Made by a program: the position numbers and the translations under genes. A stretch of DNA of 64,000 nucleotides from Chloroflexota bacterium (GTDB lineage Bacteria > Chloroflexota > Anaerolineae > Anaerolineales > Villigracilaceae). Below, in pieces: positions 47,726-56,412 of this stretch. The notes beneath the pieces are model-generated. The model was not told the DNA's origin. It did not search any database and was given only the letters and a program-made list of their open reading frames with translations. The DNA is taken from the NCBI GenBank assembly GCA_021787595.1, contig JAJYLQ010000012.1, positions 1 through 64,000 of the forward strand. Reading direction: 5' to 3'. Numbering within the stretch: position 1 is the stretch's first letter; each line of letters starts with the position of its first letter.

Positions 47726-48460
47726 ATGCCTCGCTTGCTTTCTTTTCTTGCATTGATATTCGTTCTGACCGCCTGTGCTCCAGCAATTTCAACACCAACG
47801 ACGACGGTTGAAATTCCGCCAACATCTACATCCGCGTCCTTGCCAACCAAAACCCCAACTGCAACTGACACGGCAATGGTCAAACTCCCAACTCCAGAGC
47901 CAACTGCCGCACCCACAGTTGAACCGTTTGATCTTGGAACTGTGGAAAACCCGGGTAAATGCACTCCCGATGACTTGCCTACAATTTTGGCAAACGAAGA
48001 GGCCAAGTTTAAATATCCAGAAGGAACCCCAAATGGTACTTGGCATATTATTCCAAGCCGCGACAAAGCTTCGCCTTTTCACTCTGGACAAATAGAACTT
48101 TCAACATTTTGCAAGTTAAGTGGTACATATCATGGTGCAGATGTTACAGGACTTTATTTAATCGGTGTACACATAGAACAAAATGGTGATCAATTTGTGC
48201 ACATAGCCATCTCTCAAGATCTTCTTAACGAGTTAATGACGAATGGTAAACTGGACAGTAGTAATTTAAATAGACTCGGGATTCTTAATTTAACAGACCC
48301 AGATTCGCTTAACAATGTCAAGAGTCACGAGCCAAAACTTTTTGGAATCTTAAATGCAAATATTGATAGTGGATCTCAAGGAAAAGCCGATGAGCTACTA
48401 AATGGTGGGGGTGGTTTTCCTGACCTATCAGGAATAATATTTATCTCTTCAGTCTTGTAA
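47726..48460 (+). CDS. Lipoprotein of unknown function
   Basis: This 244-residue protein has a lipoprotein signal peptide with lipobox LTAC (Cys17), a Thr/Pro-rich linker of about 50 residues (TSTSASLPTKTPTATDT) and a C-terminal domain of unknown fold (GTWHIIPSRDKASPFHSGQI, KLSGTYHGADVTGLYLIGVH). The linker style is shared with other exported proteins in the window. The 3' half is more AT-rich than its neighbours. AAGGA precedes the ATG. Confidence 0.75.
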   Translation: MPRLLSFLALIFVLTACAPAISTPTTTVEIPPTSTSASLPTKTPTATDTAMVKLPTPEPTAAPTVEPFDLGTVENPGKCTPDDLPTILANEEAKFKYPEGTPNGTWHIIPSRDKASPFHSGQIELSTFCKLSGTYHGADVTGLYLIGVHIEQNGDQFVHIAISQDLLNELMTNGKLDSSNLNRLGILNLTDPDSLNNVKSHEPKLFGILNANIDSGSQGKADELLNGGGGFPDLSGIIFISSVL

Positions 48461-48510
48461 TACTCAGCACTTCACATTAGTTGCATAAAATGTAATAATG
48501 AGTCATTGGG

Positions 48511-49257
48511 GTGATAAGATATAATTTTCTTAAGTTAATACTTGTAATTGCCACTCTGGTTTTAGGGAATGTTCTTTTTGTATCTATTACAAAGGCTTGC
48601 TGCACTAACGCCCAATGTCCCTCAAGCCAACAATGTGTAAATGCACCACCCAATTGCAGTATTACTAGCGGTAATCAGGGTGTTTGTGTAAACAGGAATG
48701 AAACGTGCAACATTGGCGCAGGAGGCAACACTTGCCCGAGCGGAGAAGTTTGTTGCAACAATCTTTGCAGCTATTCTTGCGGGAGCGGTAGTGGCTGCAA
48801 CTGCACAACATGCTACTATCCGGGAGGCTGCGGAGGAAACATTTATAATATATCTTCCTTTTATACGCAGGCTACATCTCCTACATCTGCAACCGTCCAG
48901 TGGACACCGGACGACGGAGGCTTATGTGCCGGGAACGGTGCCGTATTAATTTTTATCGGCACAAATAGAAGCTTTGTAGACAACTACTGCGGTTTTAATG
49001 CATTGGATGCATCAAACATTTATCACTACGCATACACCAACGGCTGTTATGCAATCAGTCCACCTTACTACACAACCAACCCCAAAAACGGAAACAGAAA
49101 TGGCCTGTACAGCTTTAACACTTCAGACTACGGGATTACTTTGTCGCCGGACACGGTTTACTACGTAAAAGTTATAAGCGAGTACTACAAACACGGCAAA
49201 AGAAGAGATACCACTTATTTTAACCCCGGAGTGCCGGTTTATGGCATCGGTGTGTGA
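48511..49257 (+). CDS. Exported cysteine-rich protein
   Basis: This 248-residue protein has a signal peptide (FLKLILVIATLVLGNVLFVS) followed by a region dense in Cys (CCTNAQCPSSQQC; CPSGEVCCNNLCSYSCG; CNCTTCYYPGGCGG) and a C-terminal fibronectin-III-like domain (SPTSATVQWTPDDGG ... LSPDTVYYVKVISEYYK). The Cys region resembles disulphide-rich secreted modules. The base composition is AT-richer than adjacent genes, suggesting acquisition. GTG start at 48511. The 3' end overlaps the convergent CapA-like gene by 19 bases. Confidence 0.7.
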   Translation: MIRYNFLKLILVIATLVLGNVLFVSITKACCTNAQCPSSQQCVNAPPNCSITSGNQGVCVNRNETCNIGAGGNTCPSGEVCCNNLCSYSCGSGSGCNCTTCYYPGGCGGNIYNISSFYTQATSPTSATVQWTPDDGGLCAGNGAVLIFIGTNRSFVDNYCGFNALDASNIYHYAYTNGCYAISPPYYTTNPKNGNRNGLYSFNTSDYGITLSPDTVYYVKVISEYYKHGKRRDTTYFNPGVPVYGIGV

Positions 49258-51020
49258 GTCGGGAGCAGATTAAAGTCCAGCAATGGATACAACGTCGGGG
49301 TTTGTTCCGGCGCGGGCGTAGGGATGAGCGGAAGCCATCCGCTGTAGCCAAAGTACGCGGTAAGGAACGCGGTGCGCTCGTCAGGTGTCATCGGGCGCGG
49401 ACGCGCATAATCTTCCAGCATGGCGGTCAGCAATTCGGTGCTGATGTAACGATTATCGTAAATCACATGGCGGTCAATGAATTCCCAACGCTGCGCGGGC
49501 AGGGGCGGAATATCGGGTCGGGTCGGGTCGGGCGGCTGGTTGCCCATCTGATCGTAAAAGAAATTCCCCAAACCGTAATGAATGAACGCGTCTTTATAGA
49601 ATTCCATTTCGAGCGGAACATGCGATTGGCTTCCGCTGACGATCACCGCGCCGTCCTCCGCGACCTGGCGAAAATCATTGACTTGCCACGGCATCACTTG
49701 CGGCGAGAAACCTTCTTTATATTGGAATGTGACAATCGGCAAATAACCCTGGGTGCGTACCTGATTGATTTGCGCGGCGAGCTGTTTGTAATCGCACGGA
49801 TTCGCGCCGGCTTGATAATCCGTCGCAAGCGGCTGAGGCGGCTCGCCTTGGTTGCATCCGATAAAGGCAATTTTGTTCCCGTGATTCGTGATCAATAACG
49901 GCTGCCTCGCTTCATCGAGATTTGCTCCGCCGCCGTAATATTGAATGTGGTTCTGTTTGTAAAGATTCAGCGTAAACAAAAACGGATTCACGCCGTCATC
50001 CAAAATATGCGGACCGGTTAGCTCGACGACATTGATATGGTTGTCAAGGAACAATTGAATATATTTCGGATCACTGCATCGAGGCCAACGGTCATCGGGA
50101 TTCGGAGCCGGGCAATTCGGTGCAAACGAAGTCTTGTTGCTGACATGCACGATGTCTGCTTGACGCAAAATATCGCCGATGTCCTGTGCGGGATAGTCAA
50201 TGCCTTTGACTTCCATTTGATAGGCAATCGCATTCACCAATGATGTGGTACCGGTCATGATGATTGTTGTCAATTTTGACGCATCGCGATTGGATGAAGG
50301 AAGTTGGAAGGTTTGAAGGTTTGAAGGTTGCGAGGTTCGCAAAGCAAAAGCAATTTGCAATGGATATTTGCTGGCATCGAAATCTTTGTGAATCGGCGAT
50401 TGGCCGTCAACGGTTAATACTTTCCATTTTGGATCAAGTGATTCGAATGGAACGATTCCCCATGATGGAAGATTCTTCCAAGCATCATCAACCAATTGAT
50501 CTGCCGGTGCGGTCTGGACTGCGCCGTCAGCGGGCGCGCCCCAAAGCGCCGTGAACGCCGCCAGTGTCGAATCCGCCATCCATAACGGATGAACCTCACC
50601 CCCTCTCCCGACGGGCGCCGCGCTGAGCTTGTCGAAGCGAGAGGGGAGAAAGGGTGAGGGAGAACCGTGCCACGCGGCTTTGAGTTCATCGAGAGTCACA
50701 CCATCGGTCACAGTCGGGAATGGCGCGACGAGCGCGTAAACCCAGACGGATTTTAGATTGTTGATTTTCGATTGTTGATTGTTAACATCAAGCGTAATGG
50801 ATGCTGATGATGAATCTGTTGCTATTGGAATTCCCCAGCTTTGCGCGGCCTGGCGAAGTTGATCCGGCACAGCCGGGCTGATCCACAACGCGGCAGGCAT
50901 GGGTGTCGTCGTGGCCGTTGGCGTTGATCGCGAAATTGGTCCTAGCACATCAGGAGTCACAACCGCCTGCGGAGCGCACGCTGATAACAAAAGAACGATG
51001 ATGAGAATCAGTTTCTTCAC
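49239..51020 (-). CDS. CapA-like lipoprotein (poly-gamma-glutamate synthesis type) with repeat-derived inserts
   Basis: This 593-residue protein has a lipobox (LLLSACAP) and a C-terminal metallophosphatase-like CapA domain: VHVSNKTSFAPNCPAPNPDD, LTGPHILDDGVNPFLFTLNL, NKIAFIGCNQGEPPQPL, GAVIVSGSQSHVPLEMEFYK and FIHYGLGNFFYDQMGN. CapA proteins are linked to polyglutamate capsules, but most stand-alone copies are uncharacterised. Three stretches in the N-terminal half look repeat-derived and in frame: VNNQQSKINNLKS, SPSPFLPSRFDKLSAAPVGR and SQPSNLQTFQLPSSNRD. Despite this the frame is open throughout. Confidence 0.82.
   Translation of the reverse strand: MKKLILIIVLLLSACAPQAVVTPDVLGPISRSTPTATTTPMPAALWISPAVPDQLRQAAQSWGIPIATDSSSASITLDVNNQQSKINNLKSVWVYALVAPFPTVTDGVTLDELKAAWHGSPSPFLPSRFDKLSAAPVGRGGEVHPLWMADSTLAAFTALWGAPADGAVQTAPADQLVDDAWKNLPSWGIVPFESLDPKWKVLTVDGQSPIHKDFDASKYPLQIAFALRTSQPSNLQTFQLPSSNRDASKLTTIIMTGTTSLVNAIAYQMEVKGIDYPAQDIGDILRQADIVHVSNKTSFAPNCPAPNPDDRWPRCSDPKYIQLFLDNHINVVELTGPHILDDGVNPFLFTLNLYKQNHIQYYGGGANLDEARQPLLITNHGNKIAFIGCNQGEPPQPLATDYQAGANPCDYKQLAAQINQVRTQGYLPIVTFQYKEGFSPQVMPWQVNDFRQVAEDGAVIVSGSQSHVPLEMEFYKDAFIHYGLGNFFYDQMGNQPPDPTRPDIPPLPAQRWEFIDRHVIYDNRYISTELLTAMLEDYARPRPMTPDERTAFLTAYFGYSGWLPLIPTPAPEQTPTLYPLLDFNLLPTHTPMP
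50299..50337. repeat. In-frame insert (aaggtttgaaggtttgaagg)
   Basis: Tandem GGTTTGAA units, encoding part of SQPSNLQTFQLPSS in the CapA-like gene. Simple-repeat composition unlike the flanking sequence. Confidence 0.5.
50594..50660. repeat. In-frame palindromic repeat in the CapA-like gene
   Basis: CCTCACCCCCTCTCCCGACG ... GAGAGGGGAGAAAGGGTGAGG with a nested GCTGAGCTTGTCGAAGC unit. Same family as 19300-19348 and 43946-44004; encodes SPSPFLPSRF and following residues. Confidence 0.8.
50751..50784. repeat. In-frame insert (gattgttgattttcgattgttg)
   Basis: Repeats of GATTGTTGATT encode VNNQQSKINNL in the CapA-like gene. Low complexity, and unlike the GC-rich surroundings. Confidence 0.5.
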
Positions 51021-51087
51021 GAAGGAAGATTATAGCCGGAGAAAGATACGCAAGAATAAGAACTCATTCAGGCTTAACATCAATTCA

Positions 51088-51402
51088 TGTCATTGCGAGT
51101 CTTCGAGAAGCAATCTCATCGAGGGACCAATTGATTGTTATACCAGGCACGGACCCAAATTGCGGTTTTCTACCGCTTGATTCGCGGGGCTGAAGCCACC
51201 TGCTCAGTACGTGAAAGTTGTCGCTATGGCGCCACGGCGACGCCTTCGGACTGGCGCAACGAGTGGCGCCTTGGCGCCACTTTCATGCGCTGAGGCGGGG
51301 ATTTATCCCTTGCCGAATCCCGTTGAACAAAAGCGCGATTTATGCCCGTGTTCAGTATAGATGGGATTGCCACGTCGGGAAGAACACCCTCCTCGCAATG
51401 AC
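51088..51402. repeat. Composite repeat region (TGTCATTGCGAG ends, nested GGGATTTATCCC unit)
   Basis: The 388-bp gap between the CapA-like and enolase-superfamily genes is all repeat. TGTCATTGCGAGTCTTCGAG begins at 51088 and CTCCTCGCAATGACATG ends near 51402. Inside are GAGTGGCGCCTTGGCGCCAC and CTGAGGCGGGGATTTATCCC, related to 1134-1262. It looks like one repeat inserted into another. No gene seen. Confidence 0.7.
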
Positions 51403-51408
51403 ATGTCA

Positions 51409-52518
51409 TCATGGCTTAAGTTTGAGACGCGTCAACGTAAACGAAGCCAACGCCTCTTCGTCAATCGTCACGCCGAGGCCGATGCCGCGCGGCACGTCAA
51501 TCGTGCTGTCCTTGTTGAGCGTAAAGCGCTCGCGCGTGATGTCGCGTTTGTAATAACGATCCGATGCGGAAATGTCGCCGGGCAAGGTAAAGCCGGGCAA
51601 GGAAGCCAGCGCCAAATTGGAGGCGCGGCCGATGCCGGTCTCCAACATGCCGCCGCACCACACCGGGACATTTCGCGCGCTACAATAATCATGAATCTCA
51701 ACGGCCTGACTCAAACCCGCCACGCGCCCGGCTTTGATATTGATGATACGGCAGGCTTTCATTTCCAGCGCGTATCGCGCATGGCGCGGCGACAAAATAC
51801 TTTCATCGAGGCAGATCGGCGTGCGAAACTCCCTTTGCAATTTGTGATGATCCCAAATATCATCTTCATACAAAGGCTGTTCGATCAACAATAAATTCAA
51901 ATCATCGAGCGGCTTGAGCGCCTTTGCAGACTCCAAGGAATAGGCTGAGTTTGCATCCACCTGCAGGCGCAAATTTGGATAGACTTTTCGAACTGCCGAT
52001 GCGTCGCCGACATCGCGTCCCGGTTTGATCTTGATCTTGACGCGCGCATAACCGTTTTCCACATAACCGGTCACGGTTCGCACCAGGACTTCAGGCGACT
52101 CCTGCAATCCAACCGACACCCCCACCGAGACTCGATCCCGTTTACCGTCGAGCAGTTCGCGCAATGATTTGCCCGTGCGCTTGCCCGTCAAATCCCACAA
52201 CGCCATCTCGACGCCGGCTTTGGCAAGATGATGCCCGCGGATTCCAGCAACGCGCCTTTGAAAATCAACCGCGTCGCGGATATCTTTTCCAAGAATCTGC
52301 GGCGCAATGAAATCCTTGATGATATGCCAGGCCGTGCCGGTCGTCTCGTAGTTATAGCCGGGATCACGCGTCGCAACACATTCGCCATAACCCGTCAATC
52401 CATCAGATTGAATCGCGAGGATGACACATTCGCGGTCCACCTCGCGCCCGAACGATGTTTCGAACGGAGCGGCCAGCGGCATACGCAGATGATAAAGGGT
52501 GAGGGAGTCGATTTTCAT
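51409..52518 (-). CDS. menC: Enolase-superfamily N-acylamino acid racemase / o-succinylbenzoate synthase
   Basis: This 369-residue enzyme is a muconate-lactonising-subgroup enolase. Catalytic residues are recognisable: KxK in YARVKIKIKPG, the metal ligands in LQVDANSAY, LIEQPL and ICLDESI, and the second Lys in IINIKAGRVAGLSQA. The C-terminal block VWCGGMLETGIGRASNLALA is diagnostic of the NAAAR/OSBS group. OSBS makes a menaquinone precursor; no other men gene is present, so a promiscuous racemase role is equally possible. A possible gene remnant ends four bases upstream of its start. Confidence 0.9.
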   Translation of the reverse strand: MKIDSLTLYHLRMPLAAPFETSFGREVDRECVILAIQSDGLTGYGECVATRDPGYNYETTGTAWHIIKDFIAPQILGKDIRDAVDFQRRVAGIRGHHLAKAGVEMALWDLTGKRTGKSLRELLDGKRDRVSVGVSVGLQESPEVLVRTVTGYVENGYARVKIKIKPGRDVGDASAVRKVYPNLRLQVDANSAYSLESAKALKPLDDLNLLLIEQPLYEDDIWDHHKLQREFRTPICLDESILSPRHARYALEMKACRIINIKAGRVAGLSQAVEIHDYCSARNVPVWCGGMLETGIGRASNLALASLPGFTLPGDISASDRYYKRDITRERFTLNKDSTIDVPRGIGLGVTIDEEALASFTLTRLKLKP

Positions 52519-52521
52519 GGT

Positions 52522-52686
52522 TTAAAAGACCTTTCTTCGTTCCAATGCCTTCGCCAAGGATAAGGCAGAAAGCGGAAATGTCAGTAGCCTGCCTGCGGCG
52601 GAAGTTTCTTCCAGATATTTTACTTCGATCTTGCGCGCATGAATCTTGCCGCCATCTTTGGCCGGACGGCCGATTCCGCTGCGCGG
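52522..52686 (-). pseudogene. Possible gene remnant upstream of the OSBS/NAAAR gene
   Basis: An open frame of about 55 codons without a start codon ends in TAA three bases before the OSBS/NAAAR ATG. It reads like a real protein end (KIHARKIEVKYLEETSAAGR, LLTFPLSALSLAKALERRK), but upstream there is a stop codon at 52687-52689. It may be the C-terminus of a lost gene that was once coupled to the downstream enzyme. I see nothing else on the stretch 52519-52822. Confidence 0.35.
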
Positions 52687-52822
52687 TTATGCCGAACATG
52701 CGGCGCGTATCAAATATCGTTTGATCTCCGGTGTGTTGCAGAGGCAAGACAAATTAGAAATCCATAAGTCCAATTCCGCAATTACAGACAAACGTTTAAA
52801 ATTGGCAGCTCATGGAGGCAGC

Positions 52823-53308
52823 ATGAATCCACACCCGATGCAATTGTCCCTGATGGGCCTGGCGCTCATTTCGATCGTTACCGCCTGCGCGCCAAAAGCG
52901 ACCCCGCCAACCGTTGACCCGAACACAATGTCCACGGCGATCGCACGGGCCGCCCAAACCATTTTGACGGAGACCGCCGCCGCATCCAGCCCAACGCCAA
53001 CAGTTACCGTTACACCGACTCTGACCCCAACCGAGGCGGCTCCCGTCTCGCCGACTGCCAACGCAACGCCCAAGCCTCCCACCATCGGAAACTTTACAGG
53101 CTGTTGGTATGGGCCGGGACAAACGTATACGCTGGAAAGCAATATCAGCAAGGGCGCAAGAGTTCAGGTGCTTGGCATTGGAAGCGTGCCGGGCTGGTAC
53201 GTCATCCGCAACCCGTATTTTCACAAGCCCTGCTGGGTGCCAGCCTCCCAATTGGAAAATCTCCCCGCAAACGCAACTACCCTGCCGGTGATGACACCGG
53301 GGCCGTAA
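52823..53308 (+). CDS. Lipoprotein with SH3-like domain
   Basis: This 161-residue protein has a lipoprotein signal with lipobox IVTAC, a long Thr/Pro linker (TPTVTVTPTLTPTEAAPVSP) and a C-terminal bacterial SH3-like domain with two cysteines (GCWYGPGQTYTLESNISKGA, RVQVLGIGSVPGWYVIRNPY, KPCWVPASQLE). SH3-like domains usually bind cell-wall peptides. The ATG at 52823 has GGAGG upstream; codons before it are not conserved. A terminator follows at 53349. Confidence 0.82.
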   Translation: MNPHPMQLSLMGLALISIVTACAPKATPPTVDPNTMSTAIARAAQTILTETAAASSPTPTVTVTPTLTPTEAAPVSPTANATPKPPTIGNFTGCWYGPGQTYTLESNISKGARVQVLGIGSVPGWYVIRNPYFHKPCWVPASQLENLPANATTLPVMTPGP

Positions 53309-53348
53309 TCAAAAAACCATCGAAAATATTCAAGCCACCGTGAGCGAG

Positions 53349-53378
53349 AAAAAACTTCCTGCCAATGGAAGCTTTTTC
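53349..53378 (+). terminator. Terminator after the SH3 lipoprotein
   Basis: AAAAAACTTCC-tgccaat-GGAAGCTTTTTC: a short GC stem with extended A/T pairing and a T-run, 40 bases after the stop codon. Confidence 0.8.
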
Positions 53379-53383
53379 TTTTG

Positions 53384-53671
53384 CGGTTTATTCGTCATCT
53401 TATGCAGTCAGCGCCAAATTTGATCCTCGAAGCGCAAAGGGCTTACCGCGAAGACTCTTCTTACCCAATGTGCAACTCTTTCTACTTTGGACACGGAAAG
53501 CGCGGATTTTCAATTGCTTTTTTCGCGCCCGTCCGCGCCCGCCAGGAGTGAAAACAGGAGTTGCACATCAGGTTCTTCTTCCTTCGTGAAGAAAGAAAAT
53601 CTCTTGCCGCTCTTCGTGGTAAGGAACACGGTGACTGTGCAACGTCACTTATTCTATGGGGCCAAGTTTGC
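53384..53671. other. Intergenic stretch with an inverted repeat
   Basis: No gene seen between the terminator and the promoter of the YwiC-like gene. TGTGCAACTC (53479-53488) and GAGTTGCACA (53560-53569) are perfect 10-bp complements 71 bases apart. Open frames here have poor composition and no ribosome binding sites. Confidence 0.4.
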
Positions 53672-53683
53672 TATAATGCGTTC
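53672..53683 (+). promoter_or_regulatory. -10 box adjacent to the YwiC-like start (leaderless type)
   Basis: TATAAT (53672-53677) is six bases before GTG at 53684. Geometry matches the rpiB and DUF309 genes. The -35 region (TTATTC, 17-bp spacing) is weak. Confidence 0.45.
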
Positions 53684-54517
53684 GTGACTTCCATAGCAAT
53701 GAACAATCTTTTCCGCAAACAAATCGCCATCCCGCAGGATCATGGTTCCTGGGTTTTCATCTTCAGTCCGCTGGTGGTTGGCATTTTTGCAGGCGGCGTG
53801 TTCAGCTATGCCACGTTCAGTTTGTGCGTGGCGGCCATGGCCGCGTTTCTTTTACGACAGCCCATGACCGCGATGGTCAAGGCGTATTCGGGCCGCCGGC
53901 CGCGAACCGACTTGCCGGCGGCGCGTTTTTGGGTCATGGTGTATGGCACCATCGCATTGCTGGCCCTGGCCGGATTATTTTTGCTCGGCGATGGATATAT
54001 AGCTTATCTCGCTATTCCCGGCATCCCGGTCTTTGCGTGGCATTTGTGGCTGGTCAGCCGGCGCGCGGAGCGAAGACAGGCCGGCGTCGAAGTGATCGCG
54101 ACCGGCGTGCTGTCACTGACTGCACCCGCCGCGTACTGGATCGGCATCCGGCATTATGATGGATACGGTTGGTGGCTGTGGCTGTTGACCTGGCTTCAAT
54201 GCGCGGGTTCCATCGTCCATGCTTACCTTCGACTGGAACAACGCGAATGGAAATCTGTTCCCAGCCGCTATGATCGCTTTCGCCGCGGGGCGCGCGCTTT
54301 TTCTTACACCTCCTTCAATCTCTTCATCAGCGCCGCCCTCGGCCTGGGCGCCGGGATTCTGCCGCGTCCGATCTTTATCCCCTATCTCGTGCAATGGCTC
54401 GAAACGCTATGGGGAATTGACCATCCCGCGCTGCGATGGAAACCGGTGCAAATCGGGACCCGGCAATTAATCGTGAGTTTATTATGGACGATATTGTTCA
54501 TTGTGACATGGAAATAA
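53684..54517 (+). CDS. YwiC-like membrane protein
   Basis: This 277-residue protein has seven or eight hydrophobic segments and the diagnostic N-terminal IAIPQDHGSWVFIFSPLVVG of the YwiC-like family, followed by a charged loop (RQPMTAMVKAYSGRRPRTDL). Function unknown; in some bacteria ywiC lies near nitrate respiration genes, which are absent here. A GTG at 53684 directly after a -10 box is the likely start; ATG at 53699 is an alternative. Confidence 0.85.
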   Translation: MTSIAMNNLFRKQIAIPQDHGSWVFIFSPLVVGIFAGGVFSYATFSLCVAAMAAFLLRQPMTAMVKAYSGRRPRTDLPAARFWVMVYGTIALLALAGLFLLGDGYIAYLAIPGIPVFAWHLWLVSRRAERRQAGVEVIATGVLSLTAPAAYWIGIRHYDGYGWWLWLLTWLQCAGSIVHAYLRLEQREWKSVPSRYDRFRRGARAFSYTSFNLFISAALGLGAGILPRPIFIPYLVQWLETLWGIDHPALRWKPVQIGTRQLIVSLLWTILFIVTWK

Positions 54518-54648
54518 GAACGGAATTCACGCAGGGTAAGTGCATTCATCCGCTGAGCCATACTCTCTCCGCCAGGCCCGGAGAAATTAGCGCAAATTCG
54601 CGAAGATCAGTGGATTCGATGTGTTTTGCATGAATCAAGGAGTCGAAA

Positions 54649-54891
54649 ATGAATCAACTCAAATATGAGCTGCTCACTGAAGTCAATGGCCGCATGGAAG
54701 CGGATATGCTCAAGAGTTATCTCGAAGCCGAAGGCATTCGCGTGGAAATGTTCCAGGAGGCAATCGGGCACAACATTTATCCTGTGACAATTGACGGCCT
54801 GGGACGCGTGCAGCTATTCGTCCCGAAAGAGCAGGCGAAGGAAGCCAAAGAGATTCTCGAACAATATAACAAGTCAAAGGAGAATGAATGA
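54649..54891 (+). CDS. DUF2007 small protein
   Basis: This 80-residue protein has the DUF2007 ('putative signal-transducing') pattern: ELLTEVNGRMEADMLKSYLE, AEGIRVEMFQEAIG and VQLFVPKEQAKEAKEILEQY. The fold is ferredoxin-like and the function unknown. GGAGT precedes the ATG. The stop overlaps the start of the DsrE-like gene by four bases. Confidence 0.85.
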   Translation: MNQLKYELLTEVNGRMEADMLKSYLEAEGIRVEMFQEAIGHNIYPVTIDGLGRVQLFVPKEQAKEAKEILEQYNKSKENE

Positions 54892-55232
54892 AGAATACTG
54901 TCTTACTGGTTACAGCTTACGGTATGGGTCACGCCGCCCAGCCGGCAGACCTTCCGATCAAACTTATCGATAAATATTTCAACCTCCTGTTACAGGGAGA
55001 TAATTTACCAGGGGCCATTTGCTTTTACACCGACGGTGTAAAGTTGACGGTCAAGGATTCGCCGCTGCTCGATCCATTGCGACAGATGGAGAAGAAAGGC
55101 GTACGATTGATTATCTGCTCGACGTGCCTCGAAGCAATGGGATTATCAAAAAGTGTGCAAGTTGGAATCGTCGGAGGAATGCCAGACATCCTCGAAGCGC
55201 AAACAAAAGCAAGCAAAGTCATCACGCTATAA
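54888..55232 (+). CDS. DsrE/DsrF-like family protein
   Basis: This 114-residue protein belongs to the DsrE-like fold: VLLVTAYGMGHAAQPADLPI, then FNLLLQGDNLPGAICFYTDG and GVRLIICSTCLEAMGLSKSV. The conserved cysteines in ICSTCLEAMGL are at the position used for sulfur relay in DsrE/TusD and YedF-associated proteins. It may handle sulfur or act as a sensor; no sulfur operon is adjacent. It overlaps the DUF2007 gene and precedes an acyl-CoA dehydrogenase by 24 bases. Confidence 0.83.
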   Translation: MKNTVLLVTAYGMGHAAQPADLPIKLIDKYFNLLLQGDNLPGAICFYTDGVKLTVKDSPLLDPLRQMEKKGVRLIICSTCLEAMGLSKSVQVGIVGGMPDILEAQTKASKVITL

Positions 55233-55256
55233 ACAAAAGCCTGAGGAGGAGCGACA

Positions 55257-56402
55257 ATGAATTTCGATCTGAACGACGAACAACGCTTGTGGAAGAGGAC
55301 CGTTCACGACTTCGTGGAAAAGGAAGTCCGGCCCAAAGCCAAAGAGGTGGACGAAAAAAGCGAGTTCAACTGGGACGCCGCCCGCAGGATGGGCCCACTT
55401 GGGTTGCTCGGCTTGAACATCCCGGAAGAATATGGCGGTGCGGGCGTGGACGCCGTCAGCGCGGCGGTGGCGCTCGAAGAACTCGGCTGGGGCTGCGGCT
55501 CCACGGCGCTTTCGATTGCGGCGCACAACGGGCTGGGCACAACGCCATTGGTTTTATATGGCAATGAAAAGCTCAAGAAGAAATGGCTTCCGCTGGTTGC
55601 CAGCGGCAAAAGCAAACTCGGTTCACTCGCCCTGACCGAACCGGGCGCGGGTTCCGATTTACAGGGCGGCGTCAAAACGAAAGCCGTCAAATCGGGAAAT
55701 GAATGGCTCATCAGCGGCGCAAAAATGTGGACGACCAACGCCTCCATCGCGGAATACATCATCACGCTCGTTCGCACCGGACCCGAAGGCGGCACCCGCG
55801 CCCTGAGCATGATCCTCGTCCCGACGGATGCCAAAGGACTCAAGATCGGCAGGCCCGAAAAGAAGATGGGACTGCACGGCTCCCCCACTCACGCCGTGAC
55901 GTATGAAGATGTGCGCGTCCCGCTCAACAACTTGATCGGTGAAGAGGGCCGCGGCCTGCAGCAGACTCTCGCCACGCTCGATGGCGGACGAATCGGCATC
56001 GGCGCCATCTCGGTCGGACTGGCGCAGGCGGCCTTTGAATACGCGGAGGCCTATGCCAAGGAACGTCAGGCCTTCGGACAGGCGATCGCGAACTTTGAAG
56101 CCATCCAATGGATGCTGGCGGACGCAGCAACCGAAATCGAATCAGCGCGCCTGCTGGTCTACCGCGCCGCATGGATGAAGCAGCAAGGCCGCCCTTATAC
56201 AAAAGAAGCGGCCATGGCAAAGCTGTTCGCCACCGAAACGGCGGAACGCGTCTGCCGCAATGCCATCCAAATCCACGGCGGATATGGCTATTCCAGCGAA
56301 TATCCCGTCGAGCGCATTTATCGCGACGCGCGTCTGATGACCATCGGCGAAGGGACAAGCGAAGTGCAGAGGATGGTCATCGCCAGACATTTGTTGGCGT
56401 AA
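55257..56402 (+). CDS. Acyl-CoA dehydrogenase
   Basis: This 381-residue flavoenzyme introduces the first double bond into acyl-CoA. It has LGLNIPEEYGGAGVDAVSAA, LALTEPGAGSDLQGGVKTKA (FAD/substrate), MWTTNASIAEYII, RQAFGQAIANFEAIQWMLAD, IQIHGGYGYSSEYPVERIYR and the C-terminal IGEGTSEVQRMVIARHLL with the catalytic Glu region. Chain-length preference cannot be judged. GAGGAG lies before the ATG. A second family member is at 62235. Confidence 0.95.
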   Translation: MNFDLNDEQRLWKRTVHDFVEKEVRPKAKEVDEKSEFNWDAARRMGPLGLLGLNIPEEYGGAGVDAVSAAVALEELGWGCGSTALSIAAHNGLGTTPLVLYGNEKLKKKWLPLVASGKSKLGSLALTEPGAGSDLQGGVKTKAVKSGNEWLISGAKMWTTNASIAEYIITLVRTGPEGGTRALSMILVPTDAKGLKIGRPEKKMGLHGSPTHAVTYEDVRVPLNNLIGEEGRGLQQTLATLDGGRIGIGAISVGLAQAAFEYAEAYAKERQAFGQAIANFEAIQWMLADAATEIESARLLVYRAAWMKQQGRPYTKEAAMAKLFATETAERVCRNAIQIHGGYGYSSEYPVERIYRDARLMTIGEGTSEVQRMVIARHLLA

Positions 56403-56412
56403 ATTTTCCACC

